Assembly (NCBI GenBank): GCA_024867545.1 | Contig: JANFNE010000018.1 | Location: forward strand, 124,001-188,000 | Length of the DNA stretch: 64,000 nt | Direction: 5' to 3' | Source of the DNA: Phytopythium helicoides | Taxonomy: Eukaryota > Oomycota > Peronosporomycetes > Pythiales > Pythiaceae | The notes under the pieces: model-generated | Database searches by the model: none | What the model was told of the DNA's origin: nothing | The model's input: only the letters and a program-made list of their open reading frames with translations | Part shown: positions 60,790 to 64,000 of the stretch, one piece after another | Layout: every line of letters begins with the position of its first letter | How positions within the stretch are numbered: position 1 is the first letter of the stretch | Position numbers and translations under genes: made by a program

Positions 60790-61868
60790 ATGGACGACGC
60801 CGAGTTCGCGCGGATCTGCGCGCTCGAGGCGTTCCCGCGCGGCCATGACGCGCTGTCCGTGGACGAGGAGGCGTTCGCGCTCATCAAGCGCCAGCAGCGC
60901 CACCGGCAGTTGCGCGCCGCGCTGCGCCTGCACCGCAACGACAAGGCGCTGCGCAGGTACGCGGCCCGGCGCGCGGCCGGCGAGTCGCTGCGCGCGATCG
61001 CGGCGGCCGTCGACTTCTCGCCCTGCATGCTGGCGCGGCTGGTGCTCGAGAGCGAGTACGGCTGGAGCAAGACGGCCGTGTCCAACGTGTTCAAGGAGGC
61101 CATGGCGGACGCGCCGGAGGGCGAGCGCAACTGCAGGGGGCTCGCGCCGGACGAGTACGCGCGCGTGCTGCGGGAGGTGCGCCTGCGACTGCGGCTTTAC
61201 GGCGGCCATGCGTAGCGGGAGCTGACGAGGAGGAGGATGCGCAGGTGAAGGAGTGCATCGAGGAAGACCCGTACTGCTCGCCGCTGGCGGATCGAGTGCG
61301 CCACAACGTGGGCGTCGAGTACGAATACCGACTGCTCGAGACGCTGCGCAACCGCCGACTTGTGTTCGAGAGCGAGGACATGCTGCGGTGCGCTGGGCCG
61401 TGGTGACTACTCCCCATCGCCGTGACAGCGGACTGATCGCCGTGCTGCTACGATAGCGAGAAGGGCTTGTCCAAGACGCCGGATGTGCGGCTGCTGCTGC
61501 CGATTGGCGTGACGGACCCGGCCACGGGTGAGCTGCGCGTCGTCAACTGGATCGACAGCAAGGCCATGTTTGGGGACCGGCACACACACGAGACTGAAAA
61601 CGCGAGCCAGTTGCAGGGCTACGTGAACCGCTACGGCCCAGGCATGGTAATCTACTGGTTTGGGCATATCACCAACCTCAGCACCGACAGCGACGTGTTT
61701 ATCACGGACCGCTTCCCATCTGAGATCACTTTGCCGGGAGGGTTCGAGCTCCCTGAGGCCCACGTGGAGCCAATTGAGGGTGATGACGCTCCGCTGGTAG
61801 AACTTGAAGCTGAGACGGACTTTGACACGCAGTGGACGCCAATTACCACTGCGTTTCTATCCTTATAA
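60790..61868 (+). CDS. CDIN1: CDIN1-like (C15orf41 family) PD-(D/E)XK nuclease
   Basis: Three exons: 60790-61176, 61245-61387, 61457-61868; introns of 68 and 69 nt, phases 0 and 2. 313 aa (human CDIN1 is about 281). The N-terminal helical part has the family segment VDFSPCMLARLVLE (human-like YAPSLMARLILE). Then come YCSPLADRVRHNVGVEYEYRLLETL, LSKTPDVRLLLP with the catalytic Asp, NWIDSKAMFGDRHTHE with the D-x-K of the nuclease core, and GYVNRYGPGMVIYWFGHI. CDIN1 partners codanin-1, which handles histone chaperones, in animals; its role in oomycetes is unknown. It sits inside the PX-like array, between PX17 and PX18, and is unrelated to it. Confidence 0.87.
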
Positions 61869-61978
61869 ATCTAGCACGCTGTCACGCGAGCAAGGGCAAC
61901 AAGGTCAAGTCAAGTGCTAATAAATGATAGGCGTCTATTGCTATGAGGATGTCTAAATACTTTGTCTGCTCTACTGTT

Positions 61979-62641
61979 CTAGTGCTCGGCGTGGTCCAGA
62001 AGGAACGCCTCGAGCAGTGCTGGCACAACGCGCTGTGCCTCGCAGTGACGGCCGCTGGTCTTGCTGACGCTGTGGCGACCCATCTTGACAAAGTCATTGA
62101 CGAACTTGTTGAGGATGGTCTTGCGCTTCTCGGTGTTGGCCATGAGCTTGACGAGGCTGCGCGGCTGCGAGCTCTTGAAGCGAATGTACGTGACGAACTC
62201 GACGCAGTAGCTGCACAGGCACACGGGCACCTGGCTGACGGCCTCGAGCACCTGCTCACGGAGCCGTTCAAAGTCCGAGTAGCGGCGCTCGACCTTGAAG
62301 GTCGGGTGAGCGGCGCATACAGTCTTGTCATTGTCGCTCGCAGGCTCGTTCAATTGGCTCTTGGGCAGGCGCGAGCGCGGCAGCGTGAGGAACACTTCAA
62401 GCGTGTAGTAGTCGACACCGTCGCGCGAGTGGGTCTCATTGATCTCGACGCACGCAATGCTGTCGAGGAAGCCGCGCGAGAGCGTCGTGTTCCATCGGCG
62501 GTGGCGCTCCAGGTCGAGCGCGAGGCTGCTCTCGACACCCTGCGGCGGGCGGACGGCCTCAACCGGAGCCGAGGCGACCACCTGGGCGCCGTGGTCCTTG
62601 GACAGCGGCGACAGGCAGCCGTGGTGCACTGAGACGGTCAT
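61979..62641 (-). CDS. PX-like domain protein PX18 (last of the array, reverse strand)
   Basis: 220 aa from the ATG at 62641; an upstream in-frame ATG (62911) is less likely. Core: FLDSIACVEINETHSRDGVDYYTLEVFLTLP, SRLPKSQ, FKVERRYSDFERLREQV, C-S-Y-C, YIRFKSSQPRSLVKLMANTEKRKTILNKFVNDFVKMG and a terminal CEAQRVVPALLEAFLLDHAEH. RRYSDFERLR is identical to PX17 and the segments around it match closely, so PX17 and PX18 are an inverted pair flanking the CDIN1-like gene. Confidence 0.86.
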   Translation of the reverse strand: MTVSVHHGCLSPLSKDHGAQVVASAPVEAVRPPQGVESSLALDLERHRRWNTTLSRGFLDSIACVEINETHSRDGVDYYTLEVFLTLPRSRLPKSQLNEPASDNDKTVCAAHPTFKVERRYSDFERLREQVLEAVSQVPVCLCSYCVEFVTYIRFKSSQPRSLVKLMANTEKRKTILNKFVNDFVKMGRHSVSKTSGRHCEAQRVVPALLEAFLLDHAEH

Positions 62642-64000
62642 GGTCAAGAGTGGAGTGGAGTGTGCGGTTGTCGTTGGCGGAGGGAGCTGCTCGCTGTAGG
62701 CGGCAAATTCAGGAGTGACAGGCTCGCCAAGCAGCGCTTTCGAGTCGCAGAGGATGTCTCCGGCGCACAAGAGACACGGAGCACGGCGCAATCTGCTCGG
62801 GACGCCCCGCGTGCCACCGATTGCGCTGCATGCGTGGGCGGAACGCGCTGCTTGGGTTTCGGCGTCGTGCTGACTCGCCGAAATCCTGAAGTTTCGTGAG
62901 ACAGACGTCATGCGAAGCGTGACGCGCAGCTGGTCACGGTGCTTTCCGCGCCGTTGATTGGCTGATAATGTGGAGGGTAGGGATTTCGAGACAGGTCGAC
63001 CTTCATAATCCGATCCCAGTCCATAAACGACCTCTGGAATATGATACCTTACCTCCAGCATGTTATCGCGCCGAGCAAGCAACCGGCGGCGATGGCGGCG
63101 ATGGCTGTGCTGTGCGCCGTCAATCAAGTCGCGTTCGGGTCGCATCTGGTCGAGAGCGTGGGTTTTTCGCGCCAGCCGGTGCAGCTGTCACGAGAATCTC
63201 GACGAGATTCGCCGCGTTTGACGTCAGTCACCGGTCTCACTGGTGGTCGCGAGCTCGTCCGTCCGCTTGGCCCAGTCCACGCCAGCTCCTCGCAAGCGTG
63301 ACGCGTCTCGAGCGCCAGTCGATGCCCGAACACTCCGAGATGGGCCCATGCGACGAGCGGAGCGTCGCCGGCCCCGCTGTCCACGCGCCATTTGGCAACA
63401 AGTCGCCGCGGCCAATGGGCCGCCACCATCGCCGCTGCGTCAGTGAAAGCCGCGAGCGGACGCGAGGAGCAGGCGAGCGAGAGCGAGGCAGAGAGCGAGC
63501 GAGAACGACAGGAGGATGCTCGAGTCTGAATCGGCGGATGGCCGACTGACGTGTTCGCCACGCCCGACTTGACCCGACCCGACTGACACTACAGTACTGT
63601 ACACCTCATTTTGATAGCGTGGCTTCCTCACAGTGATGCCGAATATTTTGCCTCGATGCAGTCGTCAGCGCCCCACAATTTTTCACCAGCTGCATCACAT
63701 CCCAGCCGCGTAGCGGAGCTTGATGGCCGCAATGCTGGCTGGTGGTCGGCTTGGTGATCAGCGGGCTGGAGATGCGAGAGGTGGCGAGACGGTGTGGCAC
63801 TAGGTGCTGGCTACGGATGCGACTGATGCGCAAGCAGCCCCGATCCGCAAGATGAAAGGCTAAAGTGTCAACCGCATGGCGTGCGTGAATATTTTAGGTT
63901 CAAGGCGCTGTTCCGGCCTCATGCTGCTGCTACTGCGGAGGTGGTGATGGCGGCGATCCATCAGCCACGCAGCCGCTTATAAAGAACGGATACTACTACC
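62642..64000. other. Terminal 1.36 kb without a supported gene
   Basis: Upstream region of PX18 followed by mixed sequence. Frames here (up to 193 codons) lack recognisable domains; a GAGC/GAGA-rich patch lies near 63460-63510. A further PX-like gene may lie beyond the edge but none begins here. Confidence 0.4.

Noticed and set aside
1..64000. tRNA, rRNA, CRISPR or bacterial-type features
   Set aside because: None found by eye; the direct repeats seen are too few and irregular for CRISPR and the genes are eukaryotic.

Overview
This window reads as nuclear DNA of an oomycete (Phytophthora/Pythium-type water mould). The evidence is compact GC-rich genes, GT-AG introns of only about 59-84 nt, oomycete-style initiator elements (a TCATT core followed by CAATT) upstream of several genes, and eukaryotic trafficking and chromatin genes. 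There is no operon logic, and no CRISPR, tRNA or rRNA was seen.

Layout. Positions 1-985 hold the 3' part of a Polycomb-RING-like gene (RING plus RAWUL). 1123-2784 (-) is a psq/CENP-B-type helix-turn-helix protein. 4091-6046 (-) and 13603-15558 (+) are two cytosolic HSP70 genes with the same protein sequence, set as an inverted repeat about 7.5 kb apart. They flank a giant IQ/Sfi1-like, B-box and EF-hand protein (7131-13307). The next block is a nine-exon syntaxin-6-type Qc-SNARE (16345-17658), a Cys-motif protein (17770-18663, -), a Ste20-like kinase fused to a RhoGAP domain (19584-23018) and an eleven-exon exocyst subunit Sec15 gene (23087-26513, -). A gene-poor gap of 2.7 kb follows.

From 29229 to 62641 the window is dominated by one expanded family: 18 intronless genes of about 177-303 codons (PX01-PX18 here), 15 on + and 3 on -. 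They share a PX-like core (RR-[YF]-S-D-F type), a short SRIPT motif, an inserted C-x2-C pair and a C-terminal Cys plus hydrophobic motif (C...P-x2-V-x2-F-[LF]). Outer copies keep the canonical PX arginine-aromatic pair; central copies replace the aromatic with Leu or lose the motif. I read this as a tandem family that arose by duplication and diverged in lipid-binding chemistry; I know of no description of this CxxC-bearing PX-like family, but could not search. An intact hAT transposon (51267-54480) with 15-bp TIRs and a perfect 8-bp target duplication sits inside the last codons of PX14 and rewrites its C-terminus. Between PX17 and PX18 lies a three-exon CDIN1-like nuclease gene (60790-61868).

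The non-array genes include several membrane-trafficking and signalling parts (Qc-SNARE, exocyst Sec15, kinase-RhoGAP), and PX domains usually bind phosphoinositides on the same membranes, so the neighbourhood is thematically coherent. That link is inference from gene content only.
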